Positions 44,379 through 53,468 of a stretch of DNA of 64,000 nt are shown here, piece after piece. Within the stretch, counting starts at the first letter, position 1. Each line of letters begins with the position of its first letter. The stretch comes from Methylomusa anaerophila (GTDB lineage Bacteria > Bacillota > Negativicutes > Sporomusales > Sporomusaceae): contig NZ_AP018449.1 in the NCBI RefSeq assembly GCF_003966895.1, positions 255,424-319,423 on the forward strand. The letters are read 5' to 3'. Made by a program: the position numbers and the translations under genes. Under the pieces are notes generated by a model, which had not been told where the DNA came from, ran no database searches, and worked only from the letters and a program-made list of their open reading frames with translations.

Positions 44379-45164
44379 TTAAATTGCATAGACGAAAGGC
44401 TTGTCAGTTTCAGTAAAAAATTCTTTAAAAATCAACTTGCGAATTTGAACAAACTCGTAACTGCTGCGGTCACGCGGCCTTGGCAGTTCAACCGGAACAA
44501 TCCTCTTAACCGTTCCCGGCCGGTTGGACATGACCACAATTCTGTCCCCCAAATAAACAGCCTCATCTATATCATGAGTCACCAAAATCATTGTGGTCCG
44601 CTCTGTTTCCCAGATGCGCAAAATCTCTTGCTGCATCTGAATTTTGGTCAAAGCATCCAGGGCGCCGAAAGGTTCATCCAGCAGCAAAACTTCCGGCCGG
44701 TTGATTAGCGCCCTGGCAATAGCCACACGTTGCGCCATTCCCCCTGATAATTGGTGGGGATAGGCTTTTTCAAAGCCGGTTAGACCAACCAGATCAATAT
44801 GTTCCTGAACCATTTTATCTTTTTCCGTTTTTGAACCGTCTTTCAAACCAAAAGCGATGTTGCCCTGTACCGTAAGCCAGGGCAGCAACCGGTGTTCCTG
44901 AAAAACGATACCCCGATCCAGTCCCGGTTTCGAGATTGGCTGCTGCCCCAGAACAACCACGCCTTCATAATCCTCCTCCAACCCGGCAATAACCCGCAGC
45001 AAAGTACTTTTACCGCAGCCGCTGCTGCCCACTATACTGACGAATTCGCCGCTATGAATGTCAAGATCAATGTTTTCTAAGACACTCACCGTACCTGCCC
45101 GGCTGGTAAACCTTTTATTAATGCCCTGGATTGTCAAATTGCCGCCGCCAAACGTCCCACTCAT
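44379..45164 (-). CDS. ABC transporter ATPase (SsuB/TauB-like), system 1
   Basis: 261 residues. Walker A GSSGCGKST, signature [15 protein letters not shown], Walker B VLLLDEPFGALDAL, H-loop VTHDIDEAV. It belongs with the permease encoded 57 nt upstream and the binding protein before it: a complete SsuABC-type importer for sulfonates, taurine or related anions. Confidence 0.87.
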   Translation of the reverse strand: MSGTFGGGNLTIQGINKRFTSRAGTVSVLENIDLDIHSGEFVSIVGSSGCGKSTLLRVIAGLEEDYEGVVVLGQQPISKPGLDRGIVFQEHRLLPWLTVQGNIAFGLKDGSKTEKDKMVQEHIDLVGLTGFEKAYPHQLSGGMAQRVAIARALINRPEVLLLDEPFGALDALTKIQMQQEILRIWETERTTMILVTHDIDEAVYLGDRIVVMSNRPGTVKRIVPVELPRPRDRSSYEFVQIRKLIFKEFFTETDKPFVYAI

Positions 45165-45221
45165 TACGTCACCCCCGACCGGATTTTTGCTTAACTATTC
45201 ACCTTAAGGTGGGAACTGCAG

Positions 45222-46076
45222 TTAGTCTCCCGCATAGGTTGTTTTCCAGACAATCAGCCTGGTCTCCAGCCTTTTCAGCAAATCATCCATCACCTTGCCG
45301 ATTACGCCGATGGTAATCATTCCGACCAGCACAACATCAGGCTGCGAAAGTTGCCGCGCATCGTTGATCAGGTAACCGATACCCTGAGTAGCCGCGATCA
45401 ACTCCGCTGCCACTACGCACATCCAGGCCACTCCCAGTCCTACTCTAAGTCCGGTCATAACGGCAGGCAGCGCCCCGGGAATGACCACCTGGCGAATAAA
45501 TTTTCCCTTGCTCACTTCCAAAACCCGGCTCAGTTCAATAAATTTGCTGTCGGTCTGCCGAATACCGTCCAAGACATTAATCAATATGGGGAAAAATGCC
45601 CCCAAAAAGATAATATAGATTTTCGACGGCTCGCCGATGCCGAACCACAGAATAGCCAGTGGAATCCAGGCAATAGGCGGAATAGGTTTGACCACTTGAA
45701 TCAATAAATCTGTTAAACGATCTAAGACTTTGGACAAGCCGATGCCGATACCCAGTACAATACCCGTCAAGGCCGCCAATCCGAACCCTTCCAATACACG
45801 TAAAATACTCACCCCAATATGCTTTAGCAACTGGCCGTTGCCGGCAAGTTCCAGGAAGCTGCGGGCAACCTTCGTGGGCGGCGGCATTGTAACCGGTTTT
45901 ATAATACCAATCTCAAAGAGCAGTTGCCATATAACCAGCAGCAATACCGGTAAAATTACAAACTGCACCGATTTCATCAACTTAACTTTCTGCAGCGAAT
46001 TTACTATACTCAATGACCGTGGCCGCAACTGCAGCCGCATACCGGCTGCCCGTAAACTTTGTTCTTTCTGCGGCAT
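45222..46076 (-). CDS. ABC permease (SsuC-like), system 1
   Basis: The ATG at 46076 has GGAGG nine bases upstream; the longer TTG start is less likely. About six membrane segments, EAA loop ELSRVLEVSKGKFIRQVVIPGALPAV. The family imports aliphatic sulfonates, taurine, nitrate or similar. It sits between its binding-protein and ATPase genes. Confidence 0.85.
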   Translation of the reverse strand: MPQKEQSLRAAGMRLQLRPRSLSIVNSLQKVKLMKSVQFVILPVLLLVIWQLLFEIGIIKPVTMPPPTKVARSFLELAGNGQLLKHIGVSILRVLEGFGLAALTGIVLGIGIGLSKVLDRLTDLLIQVVKPIPPIAWIPLAILWFGIGEPSKIYIIFLGAFFPILINVLDGIRQTDSKFIELSRVLEVSKGKFIRQVVIPGALPAVMTGLRVGLGVAWMCVVAAELIAATQGIGYLINDARQLSQPDVVLVGMITIGVIGKVMDDLLKRLETRLIVWKTTYAGD

Positions 46077-46144
46077 AATTATCAACCTCCTCTCAATTTA
46101 TCTGATTCATAAGAGGTAGAAACAGCCTCCACCGGCCTGACAAG

Positions 46145-47152
46145 TCACTGAATGCCGGCTGCTTTCAGATAGCTGGAATCAATAAACGCGTTTATATCCA
46201 CCGGCGATTTGATAATGCCGGCATTGCGCATAAATTCTTCGCCAAGCTTCAACTCTTGAATGTCGTCGTCATGCAATACGGGACTATAATCAAACTTCGG
46301 CAGTATTTTCACCAACTGTTCCGGCGATATTTTAACTTCATCAGCAATTAATTTAGCAGCTTCCTGGGGATTGGACTTAATAAATTCACTGCCCCGCTGA
46401 TATGCTAACAGAAATTCTTTGACAATTTCCGGATTTTTGACAGCAAAATTGTTGGTAGCAACTATGACCAATAGGCCCTTTTTAATCCCGGTACCATCAA
46501 CCAGGACTTTAGCTGTTCCCTGATCTTCCAACCTGGTAATCAACGGCTCCCATATGGCAGCGGCGTCAATATCACCTTTGGCCAAAGCTGTGGCACTATC
46601 AGCCTGACTTAGATTAAGGAACTGGATATCGTCAACTGTCAGGCCGTTGTTCTTCAAGACCAGCACCAACAAGTGATGGGCAAATGACCCTTTAACAACA
46701 GCTACCTTTTTACCCTTTAAATCCTTAGCCGAAGCGATTTTTGAATCTTTGGGCACCACTATTGCCAGTCCTTGCGGTGCGGCGGCGCAAAGTCCGACAA
46801 TCCGGGTATCCTGTCCTGCCGCTTTTGGAATAATTGCCGCGGAGTCTCCCAAAAAGCCGATATCCTGTTGCCCGGCGGCAAAGGATTCATTCATCGGCGG
46901 CCCGGCGTCAAAAGAACTCCATTTGACCGTTACACCGGCTTGTTTAAGTTTGTCTTCCAGCCACCCCTGTTTTTTGGCAACGAAGATAGGTGCATACGCG
47001 GGAATAGGCTGGGTGGCGATTCTTAGTTCTTTGGCTGTTATGCCGGCAGTATTGTTAGGTTGTTCCTTAGCTCCGCTTTCTTTGCCGGTGCTGCAGCCGG
47101 TAAACAAAATGACAGACAGAATAAGCATTAAAATGAACTTTAGCTTTTTCAT
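46145..47152 (-). CDS. Substrate-binding lipoprotein (SsuA/TauA-like), system 1
   Basis: 335 residues. Lipobox VILFTGC puts the mature Cys near residue 21. ELRIATQPIPAYAPIFVAKKQGWLEDKL and WSSFDAGPPMNESFAAGQQDIGFLGD are the NMT1/SsuA (PF09084) hallmarks. It delivers the ligand to the permease encoded 60 nt downstream. The ligand is unknown; sulfonate-type is the family default. Confidence 0.85.
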   Translation of the reverse strand: MKKLKFILMLILSVILFTGCSTGKESGAKEQPNNTAGITAKELRIATQPIPAYAPIFVAKKQGWLEDKLKQAGVTVKWSSFDAGPPMNESFAAGQQDIGFLGDSAAIIPKAAGQDTRIVGLCAAAPQGLAIVVPKDSKIASAKDLKGKKVAVVKGSFAHHLLVLVLKNNGLTVDDIQFLNLSQADSATALAKGDIDAAAIWEPLITRLEDQGTAKVLVDGTGIKKGLLVIVATNNFAVKNPEIVKEFLLAYQRGSEFIKSNPQEAAKLIADEVKISPEQLVKILPKFDYSPVLHDDDIQELKLGEEFMRNAGIIKSPVDINAFIDSSYLKAAGIQ

Positions 47153-47213
47153 GGCAAACAGTCTCCTTTACCTATTAATCTTAAAATAATCCCTTATCGC
47201 CCTGACCCGGGAT

Positions 47214-47678
47214 TCACCTTGCTAACCGGTCCAGGTGTATAAAAATAGGATGCGCTTCCTCCTCCCGGGACTTCCGTACTTTGAATGTTTGGTTGCGCAC
47301 TTCTTCCGGCTCGATTATCCAAACAGCGGCCAGATCCACATCGCCCAGCTTTTCACGGATACTCACATAATGTTTTTGAAATATCGGGCCGGCCACGACT
47401 GCTTTAATTGGGCTGCCGGTAATTTGATAACTAATTCCGGTTTTACCTTTAATGGCTATGGATACTTTCTTTTTAAACCAGATGCTGCGCACCAGGTTCT
47501 TGTTGGTTACGGAGGATTCCAGCAACTCAAGATAAACCAGATTGCCATTTTCGTCGGCATGAATTGTCTGTTTTATGACCGCATGCGGAACTCCCTGGGC
47601 GTCAATTGTCGCCAATACCTTCACTGTTTCCTTATCCGCAAGCAACTCAGCAACTTCATTATCAAGCTGTACAGCCAT
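47214..47678 (-). CDS. Pyridoxamine-phosphate-oxidase-like FMN-binding split-barrel protein
   Basis: 154 residues of the PF01243 type (VKVLATIDAQGVPHAVIKQTIH; NKNLVRSIWFKKKVSIAIKG). Such small split barrels bind FMN, F420 or heme. No residue pattern points to PNP oxidation itself. Placed between a radical-SAM gene and the binding-protein gene of system 1, it may be a flavin partner in using the imported compound. Confidence 0.7.
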   Translation of the reverse strand: MAVQLDNEVAELLADKETVKVLATIDAQGVPHAVIKQTIHADENGNLVYLELLESSVTNKNLVRSIWFKKKVSIAIKGKTGISYQITGSPIKAVVAGPIFQKHYVSIREKLGDVDLAAVWIIEPEEVRNQTFKVRKSREEEAHPIFIHLDRLAR

Positions 47679-47788
47679 TGTTTTATCCTCCCTTAAACTA
47701 TCTATTATTTACTAAAGCTTGGATTGTCCCTAACTGCCTAAAAGATGACGATTGTTCAGCAGTTCCCCTCTTAATGCGAGTAGTCTCG

Positions 47789-49042
47789 TTACAATAATCT
47801 GGACAAGTCAGTGTCGGGATGATTGCCGCAACGCCGGTAATCATCATAATCAATCGGCAGGTTATATTTCACTCTGATCTCATGCAAGCCTTTCGCCAGG
47901 CGAACGAAATACTCCAGCGAAGGATTTTTCTGATCACGGAAATCCGAACCCGGCTTGGGTACCCAGACAATATATACACTGTTGACACCATGGCCGGCCA
48001 GATGCTCCGCCTCTGCCAAAGTTGACGCAAGGGCTTCCTCTTCGCTCTTAAATCCCCGGGGCTGAGCCAACTCCACCCCGCCGACGATACCGGTGCTGAC
48101 GTTGCCGCGACCAAAGATATCCACGGACCGGATCAGGCGGTTTTTCCATTCTTGATAACCGATCCATTCTGCTTTCCCGGGGCAAATCCAGTTGAATAGC
48201 TCCTCATTTAACACTTCCAAGTCGGAAGTATAACTGGTAAGACCGGTTTCCTCATAGAGCCGCGCCAACTGTTTTTCATTAAAAGATGTGGCAATTAACT
48301 GGCTGGGAAACTTCTTGGATTTGAAGTTTTCGCCGATAGCCTGCAATATCTCAATATAAAAATCCACCTCCTGATCGAAAGGCTCCGGCCCGTTGGTGTT
48401 GGACCCGGACGTAAGGCAAATGCCGGTAAATCGCCCAGGTTCTTTTAATGCTTCCCGAATGGTCTCCGAAACATCACGAGGGTCCAGTTTGGAAGGAATA
48501 CCCAGTTCAGATCTCTGTTGTTTAAAATGAGTCACAATATCGCAATAGCGGCAGCCTTTGTCATTGGCCCAAAAGTGGCAAAACCCGGACTGAAACACAT
48601 TTAACCGTTGTGGCCGCGCGCTAACAATGTAACTCATCGGAATGCCTGAACCGGTTTTTTTGTCGTAGTAAGCCGGCTTCGGCCAGTATTCCACCTCTTC
48701 CAATACCTGTTTATTATCCGTCAGCACCGTTTTACCGTCCACAACATCAACAATATACGGGTTCTTTTCCGGCGGTGTCGGATCAACAATTATCGAAGTA
48801 CCGTCCCTTAACAGCAAAGATTCGGGAACAGGAGTAAGTTTAGCATCACGGGAACCGAAAATATAAGGACTGCGCACCTGGTGCAGTGAATTATCCATCG
48901 CCTTTAAGGCACGGTCGGTATAATGTACTCCCCGGCGCTGGACATCAATTTTTAAAATAATGAGCGCCGGTATTTCCGGATATTTAGCGATAATTTCATT
49001 CAAAGTTAATTCGGCCTTTGCCTTTGGTAAAATAACAGCCAT
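47789..49042 (-). CDS. Radical-SAM protein with CX8CX2C cluster motif, paralogue 1
   Basis: 417 residues. The cluster motif is CHFWANDKGCRYC (C155, C164, C167): eight, not three, residues between the first two Cys. An N-terminal domain of about 110 residues (IPALIILKIDVQRRGVHYTD; PYIFGSRDAKLTPVPESLL) precedes the barrel, and VKPGSDF-like VPKPGSDFRDQKNPSLEYF closes it. Two paralogues lie at 51.2 and 60.6 kb, and a truncated relative of the N-terminal domain at 54.6 kb. It heads the system 1 transporter operon, so the imported compound is a candidate substrate or product. Confidence 0.75.
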   Translation of the reverse strand: MAVILPKAKAELTLNEIIAKYPEIPALIILKIDVQRRGVHYTDRALKAMDNSLHQVRSPYIFGSRDAKLTPVPESLLLRDGTSIIVDPTPPEKNPYIVDVVDGKTVLTDNKQVLEEVEYWPKPAYYDKKTGSGIPMSYIVSARPQRLNVFQSGFCHFWANDKGCRYCDIVTHFKQQRSELGIPSKLDPRDVSETIREALKEPGRFTGICLTSGSNTNGPEPFDQEVDFYIEILQAIGENFKSKKFPSQLIATSFNEKQLARLYEETGLTSYTSDLEVLNEELFNWICPGKAEWIGYQEWKNRLIRSVDIFGRGNVSTGIVGGVELAQPRGFKSEEEALASTLAEAEHLAGHGVNSVYIVWVPKPGSDFRDQKNPSLEYFVRLAKGLHEIRVKYNLPIDYDDYRRCGNHPDTDLSRLL

Positions 49043-49092
49043 TTTCCCATACCCCCTAAATAATTTTATTGTTTTTATTTGTATATAATAAA

Positions 49093-49132
49093 AAAGAACA
49101 GACTACTACTCGGAAGTAGTTACCTGTTCTTT
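49093..49132 (-). terminator. Terminator between the DUF2294 gene and radical-SAM paralogue 1
   Basis: Arms AAAGAACAG/CTGTTCTTT with inner CTACTTCCGAGTAG and minus-strand tail TTTTTTATT. It lacks the CUGA block, so it is not one of the attenuators. Confidence 0.75.
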
Positions 49133-49178
49133 GTTAAGAAGAATAACTATGACAATGATAGATTCGCCTTGTCAGGCT

Positions 49179-49535
49179 TTAATCCAAATATATTGTCCAG
49201 CAAGCTAAGTTTCTTTCCGGAATCCAACTGGGGAAAAAAAATCTGATTTTCTTCTTTAGTATCAACTGAAGAATTTCTTCAATCCCATTGACACATTTAG
49301 TTACATACAAGCAACGATAGACCATAACCTTATCCCAGTGCCCGGATTCCACAATCAATTCCTCAGCTTTGGTTAAAAATCCGTCAATCAAACAAATTAC
49401 TGTATCATTGGCTATTTTTACTTCTATCTTTTTTGGCCCCCTGCTAATTTGTTCTTTGATAAATTTGGCGAATTCTCTCTCCAGTTGTTGCTCCTTAGAA
49501 GCAAGATTCCGCCCCGGATATTGTTTAATATCCAT
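49179..49535 (-). CDS. DUF2294-type protein
   Basis: The ATG at 49535 follows a GGGGGG tract. 118 residues with KFIKEQISRGPKKIEVKIA, then DTVICLIDGFLTKAEELIVE, the pattern of DUF2294 (PF10057), a small cytoplasmic family of unknown function that often lies near molybdenum and formate-dehydrogenase genes. It has its own promoter and attenuator, the unit ending at the terminator at 49.1 kb. Confidence 0.65.
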   Translation of the reverse strand: MDIKQYPGRNLASKEQQLEREFAKFIKEQISRGPKKIEVKIANDTVICLIDGFLTKAEELIVESGHWDKVMVYRCLYVTKCVNGIEEILQLILKKKIRFFFPSWIPERNLACWTIYLD

Positions 49536-49684
49536 CAAACACCCCCCAGGTAAGGAAAACCGTTAACGCTACCCGCCCTTTGCATTCAGCAATTGGCCCT
49601 TGGCTCATAAAAAATTTCTAACCGACAAGGGCGCCAAGGGATTTTTTAGTTATCCCTGTTAGGATTAAACAAATTCGATACCGA

Positions 49685-49755
49685 TAAAAAGAAAAGGCCA
49701 AAGAGTTAGTTATATACCAACTTCTTTGGCCTTTAGTTTTTTTCTAATCAGCCGT
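49685..49755 (-). promoter_or_regulatory. Attenuator copy 10, leader of the DUF2294 gene
   Basis: Outer arms GGCT/AGGCC, inner stem TTAG/CTAA, terminator AGGCCAAAGAAGTTGG with CTAACTCTTTGGCCT, tail TTTTCTTTTT. About 150 nt lie between it and the start codon. That part holds another hairpin (CCCTTGGC/GCCAAGGG, 49597-49640) with a T-run on the plus strand. Confidence 0.85.
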
Positions 49756-49769
49756 ATATTCTTTTTAAC

Positions 49770-49798
49770 ATATTATCATTTTGCAAACCCTTTGTCAA
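49770..49798 (-). promoter_or_regulatory. Promoter for the DUF2294 unit
   Basis: TTGACA, 17-bp spacer, TAATAT on the minus strand, 15 nt before the attenuator. Confidence 0.75.
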
Positions 49799-49834
49799 TA
49801 ATATCTGCTATATTTCCATATTTTTAATGTTTGC

Positions 49835-49878
49835 TATCTGTATGTATCCAGTACTTTGTCATAGATATCCTCTATGAC
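49835..49878 (-). pseudogene. 44-bp scar of a NifK-like gene 3' end
   Basis: These 44 bases are identical to 56628-56671, the last codons of the pair-B NifK-like gene (IEDIYDKVLDTYR and stop). No other part of that gene is here. It marks a duplication or recombination breakpoint directly upstream of the DUF2294 promoter. Confidence 0.85.
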
Positions 49879-49913
49879 ACTACCTGTAAGTACTAATTTG
49901 CCAAAAAAAACAG

Positions 49914-49951
49914 AGCTCTCTAGTCAGCCTATTTGCTTGACTAGCAGAGCT
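49914..49951 (-). terminator. Terminator of the system 2 operon
   Basis: Arms AGCTCTGCTAGTCA/TGACTAGAGAGCT on the minus strand with a run of eight T. The 150 nt between it and the binding-protein stop at 50105 stay open for about 30 codons past that stop but show nothing recognisable. Confidence 0.85.
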
Positions 49952-50104
49952 TTTTCAACTTATTTTACTGCAAAACTCAGGTTTCTGGTTTAATCAATTA
50001 TCATGCCATTATATCGCTGCTGATACCGGCAATCCATTAATAGTAACGGCAGCATGACTCACAGCCTCCCTGAGCAGTTTTTGGCTCTGACTTGTGACAC
50101 ACTG

Positions 50105-51154
50105 TCAGCGGTCACGAAACGGATTAAAATCATTTGTATACACACTGCTCACTTTTACCTGGCCTTCTTTAAGTTTTCCTTCCTGCACCAGCCAGTCAAT
50201 CCAGATTTTAAGATCACCCTCGGAAATTACGCCGCCTTTGCTGGCTATGCCTGTATGCCGCCAATATTTTACCCCTTCAGTATTTTCATTACGTTTTCGC
50301 TTGTTAATAATATTTTCCATCCTGTCTACAACTTCATCCCGCGGCGTAGTATTCGCCCATTCAATAGCTTTAGCCAGCCCTTCGACAAATTTTTTGACCG
50401 TGTTAGGGTTCTCTTTAATAAACTTTTCCGACATAACAAGGCAACTGGAATTGAAATTACCAAATAGTTGATAGTCAGTAACAACAGAACGGACACTACC
50501 CCGTTCCATGGCTTTGTCCCGCCAGAAACCTGTCATAAAGGAGGCTTCAACCTGCCCCTGCCGCAGGGCCTGTTCGGTATTGGCCGGTGGCGTAACAACC
50601 AGTTCTACTTTACGAATTTCATCTTCTGTTAAACCCGCTTTACGCAGATACGATTTAATCATAACTTCATGGTGGGCACCAAGGGTATTAACGGCAATTT
50701 TTTTGCCGATTAGATCCCGGGCCTCTTTGATCGGGCTGTCTTGCAACACAACCAGCGACCCATGCGATTTTTCATTCACGCCATTACTGCTAATAACTGC
50801 TTTAACCGGCGCATTGGCTGCTTTCAAGCCAATAACTGAACCGGTAAAAGCCGAGCCAAAATCAATATCACCGGTTGCCGTCGCCTGGATGTCCTGCGGG
50901 CCGCTGATGGTATTACCAACCCATTTTAGCTTAATAGGAGCTAAATAGCCCAGGTCTTCCGCCAATTCCGCCAGTGTAACCTGGCCCGTCCAGCCCTGGT
51001 AGCGCAATTCAGTTATCTCCACTACACCCGGAGTAGCGCTCTTGGCCGCCTTTTCATCTTTCTGTCCGCAGCCTGCCACAGCAAACGCAGTTGCCAGAAC
51101 CAGCGCCAATAAAACAATATTCCTGCTAAAAAGCCTATGGTACATAGCGATCAC
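50105..51154 (-). CDS. Substrate-binding lipoprotein (SsuA/TauA-like), system 2b
   Basis: A GTG start at 51154 behind GAGGG is preferred over an upstream TTG. Lipobox FAVAGC. YQGWTGQVTLAELAEDLGYL and KWVGNTISGPQDIQATATG are shared almost word for word with the binding protein at 53.5 kb, so the two are recent paralogues. LRQGQVEASFMTGFWRDKA differs where ligand specificity is set. It follows radical-SAM paralogue 2 by 56 nt. Confidence 0.83.
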   Translation of the reverse strand: MIAMYHRLFSRNIVLLALVLATAFAVAGCGQKDEKAAKSATPGVVEITELRYQGWTGQVTLAELAEDLGYLAPIKLKWVGNTISGPQDIQATATGDIDFGSAFTGSVIGLKAANAPVKAVISSNGVNEKSHGSLVVLQDSPIKEARDLIGKKIAVNTLGAHHEVMIKSYLRKAGLTEDEIRKVELVVTPPANTEQALRQGQVEASFMTGFWRDKAMERGSVRSVVTDYQLFGNFNSSCLVMSEKFIKENPNTVKKFVEGLAKAIEWANTTPRDEVVDRMENIINKRKRNENTEGVKYWRHTGIASKGGVISEGDLKIWIDWLVQEGKLKEGQVKVSSVYTNDFNPFRDR

Positions 51155-51210
51155 ATACAAAACCCTCTTTCTAATTGTACTTGCACCGGGAATTTTATCT
51201 CCTACAGTTT

Positions 51211-52473
51211 CTACAGCTGAGGAAACTTGTACTGAGACAATTGAAGACCTTCAAATTGTTCGGTTTCAATCCGGTAAGCATCATGTATTGCGGTACTGTT
51301 GGCCGAACAATCATATAACTGGTCGATTGTAAACCCATATTTACGATGAATGGCTGCTGCCTTTTTGGTCAAATCAAAATGCCATGCCGTTTCAGGTGTC
51401 CGGTGTCCTTCGAGCTTGGACCCCGGATTGGGGCACCAGGCGCCGGCAAAGCAAATCACCCCTTTGGACGCAAGATATTCCACACCTTCAAGAATAGACT
51501 GCTTTGGTTCAATGCCGGCCACGATATTAGAACGAACTTTCCCTTTGCCAAAGACCTCTGCGGCATATTCCAGCGCTTTCACCCAGTTAGTCCGGCCACC
51601 ACAGCGCTTCTCCTTCCCCGGGCAAATAGCTTTGAAGATGTTCTCCTCCCAAATCTCAATATTCAAGGCGATAGTCCGGTAGCCGGCTTCTTTATATTTT
51701 TCCACACCACGATAATCCACCGGAGCGCCAATGACTGCCGTGCCGTTGAAATCATCAAGCCCCGTGAGTTCCTTTATTTCTTCCGCTACATCGGCATAGT
51801 AATCCAGTTCCCGGCGTTCCGGGATAAATCCACCAGTAACATTGACATGATTGCCACGCCCTTGCTTATAGGCTGCAGCTACAACCTCGGCTACCTGTCG
51901 GGGAGTTTTTATGAAAATGTTTTCCTGGCTGTAGGCTCCGGCAGTTGAATTAATATTGCAATACAAGCAATCTTCGTCTGTTTCCTTTAACGCACACTCA
52001 TTACTATAGCAAACACCTACGCCACCCTCCGGAATAAACGCAGCGATATGTCCGAACGGTTCCCCGTCGCTGGTTTTATAATCAAGCAACTCCGGTCGTT
52101 TGTAAAATTCGATTTCGGCAATTCGCTCTTGCTGTTTATAGATAACCGGCCTCCCGTTTTCCGCAACCAGCCGATACTTGGATTGCGGATCCCAGCGAAA
52201 ATTAACCCGAAGCCCGTGCGGCAAATAGAAGATAGCAGGCAGTAAAAAGCCTGAGTGATGGGCCTTATCCATATCAAAAAGGATATGAATTTGTTCCTGG
52301 TACTTTGTACCGATTTCGAACTGTTTTACATCATCGGCCTTAAAGCTAATGCCCTCGACAAACAGTTCAATTTTCAGTTCAAGTTCTTGATATAACGCTT
52401 TCTTAATGGCTTCTTGCGAAATATCCCCGTTATAATTATCCATTTCATTTTTTTTCACAGTAGTTATTGACAT
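51211..52473 (-). CDS. Radical-SAM protein with CX8CX2C cluster motif, paralogue 2
   Basis: 420 residues. Cluster motif CALKETDEDCLYC (C160, C169, C172). Family blocks are LFVEGISFKADDV, NFRWDPQSKYRL, GGFIPERRELDYYADVAEEI, NIEIWEENIFKAICPGKE, and RSNIVAGIEPKQSILEGVEYL with CFAGAWCPNPGSKLEGHR. It is highly similar to paralogue 3 at 60.6 kb. It sits between an SsuC-like and an SsuA-like gene, so it probably acts on what that transporter imports. RBS AGGAGTG. Confidence 0.78.
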   Translation of the reverse strand: MSITTVKKNEMDNYNGDISQEAIKKALYQELELKIELFVEGISFKADDVKQFEIGTKYQEQIHILFDMDKAHHSGFLLPAIFYLPHGLRVNFRWDPQSKYRLVAENGRPVIYKQQERIAEIEFYKRPELLDYKTSDGEPFGHIAAFIPEGGVGVCYSNECALKETDEDCLYCNINSTAGAYSQENIFIKTPRQVAEVVAAAYKQGRGNHVNVTGGFIPERRELDYYADVAEEIKELTGLDDFNGTAVIGAPVDYRGVEKYKEAGYRTIALNIEIWEENIFKAICPGKEKRCGGRTNWVKALEYAAEVFGKGKVRSNIVAGIEPKQSILEGVEYLASKGVICFAGAWCPNPGSKLEGHRTPETAWHFDLTKKAAAIHRKYGFTIDQLYDCSANSTAIHDAYRIETEQFEGLQLSQYKFPQL

Positions 52474-52493
52474 GATTCTTCACTCCTAATCTT

Positions 52494-53330
52494 TTAAATA
52501 CTAACCTCGGGTTTCCATATGGTAAACTTTTTTTCCAAATAAATCAGCGTTTTATTCACAAGCAACCCAATGATAGAGATCGTTATAATCCCGGCATACA
52601 TATTGGGAACTTGGAAGCTGTATTGGGAATAAATAATCAAATAACCAAGACCGGCTTTGGCGCCAATCATTTCAGCCGCCACCAGTACCAGAATGGACGT
52701 GGCTCCTGACAGCCTGATCCCGGTAAAAATTGACGGAACGGCTGCGGGTAAAATAACCTTATAAAAGAGTGTAAAATGGGATACTCCCATGGACCGGGCT
52801 GATTTAATCAGTAAGGGGTCAACATTTTTCACCCCGCCGATGGTGTTCAACAGGATAGGCCAGGAGCAGGCGTAAACTACAATGGCAATTTTGGACACTT
52901 CGCCGATTCCCAGTAACAAAATAAACAGCGGGAATAAGGCCAGGGCCGCGGTATTTCTAAAAGTTTCGACAAGCGGATTTAATACCTCGGAAACCACTTT
53001 ATACCAGCCCATGGCAATTCCAAGGGGGATACCATAAGCTATGGCCAAAAAGTACCCGCCCCAGGCCCGTACCAAACTAGATATAACATGATCAGCCAAT
53101 TCGCCTGACTGCAACAGTTGCCACCATGCTTTAAGTACATCTGATAGCGGCGGAAGAAAGGTTCTATCAGCCAAGCCTGTTTGCGGTGCTACTTCCCAGA
53201 GAATAAGCAACACTAAAATCGCCACAGTTTTTTTGAGCAATGTACCAGCCAGTCTAAATCCCTCGATTCCCCTAATTTTATAAGCCGTATTTTTTTCCTG
53301 TAAAACACCAACTACTCTGACATTAGTCAT
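52494..53330 (-). CDS. ABC permease (SsuC/TauC-like), system 2
   Basis: About 278 residues, six membrane segments; EAA loop KSARSMGVSHFTLFYKVILPAAVPSI. The second of two adjacent ATG codons (53330) has AGGTGG six bases upstream. Closest in the window to the permease at 34.2 kb. It is preceded by attenuator 11 and a binding-protein gene, but no ATPase is encoded nearby. Confidence 0.84.
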   Translation of the reverse strand: MTNVRVVGVLQEKNTAYKIRGIEGFRLAGTLLKKTVAILVLLILWEVAPQTGLADRTFLPPLSDVLKAWWQLLQSGELADHVISSLVRAWGGYFLAIAYGIPLGIAMGWYKVVSEVLNPLVETFRNTAALALFPLFILLLGIGEVSKIAIVVYACSWPILLNTIGGVKNVDPLLIKSARSMGVSHFTLFYKVILPAAVPSIFTGIRLSGATSILVLVAAEMIGAKAGLGYLIIYSQYSFQVPNMYAGIITISIIGLLVNKTLIYLEKKFTIWKPEVSI

Positions 53331-53357
53331 CATCTGCCACCTCTTTCTGTTCTCAAA

Positions 53358-53422
53358 TTAAATACTGCAGGCCACATTATTTCTAACGGAATTACTGGCC
53401 TGCAGTATTTTCTGCTCAGCCC
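53358..53422 (-). promoter_or_regulatory. Attenuator copy 11, between binding-protein and permease genes
   Basis: Outer arms GGCT/AGGCC, inner stem GCAG/CTGC, terminator CAGGCCAGTAATTCCG with GGCCTG arm, weaker tail ATTTAATTT. It sits inside an operon, so it may set the ratio of binding protein to permease. Confidence 0.75.
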
Positions 53423-53468
53423 ACTCTCTACGCTGACCTACCACCAGCGGCAAAATTACATCAACTTA

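Noticed and set aside
49093-49132. Hairpin before radical-SAM paralogue 1 as a sixteenth attenuator
   Set aside because: It lacks CUGA and the AGG arm; it is a plain terminator.
49972-50104. Open frame running about 30 codons past the stop of the 50.1-kb binding protein
   Set aside because: No start, no family match; most likely chance or an unrecognisable remnant.
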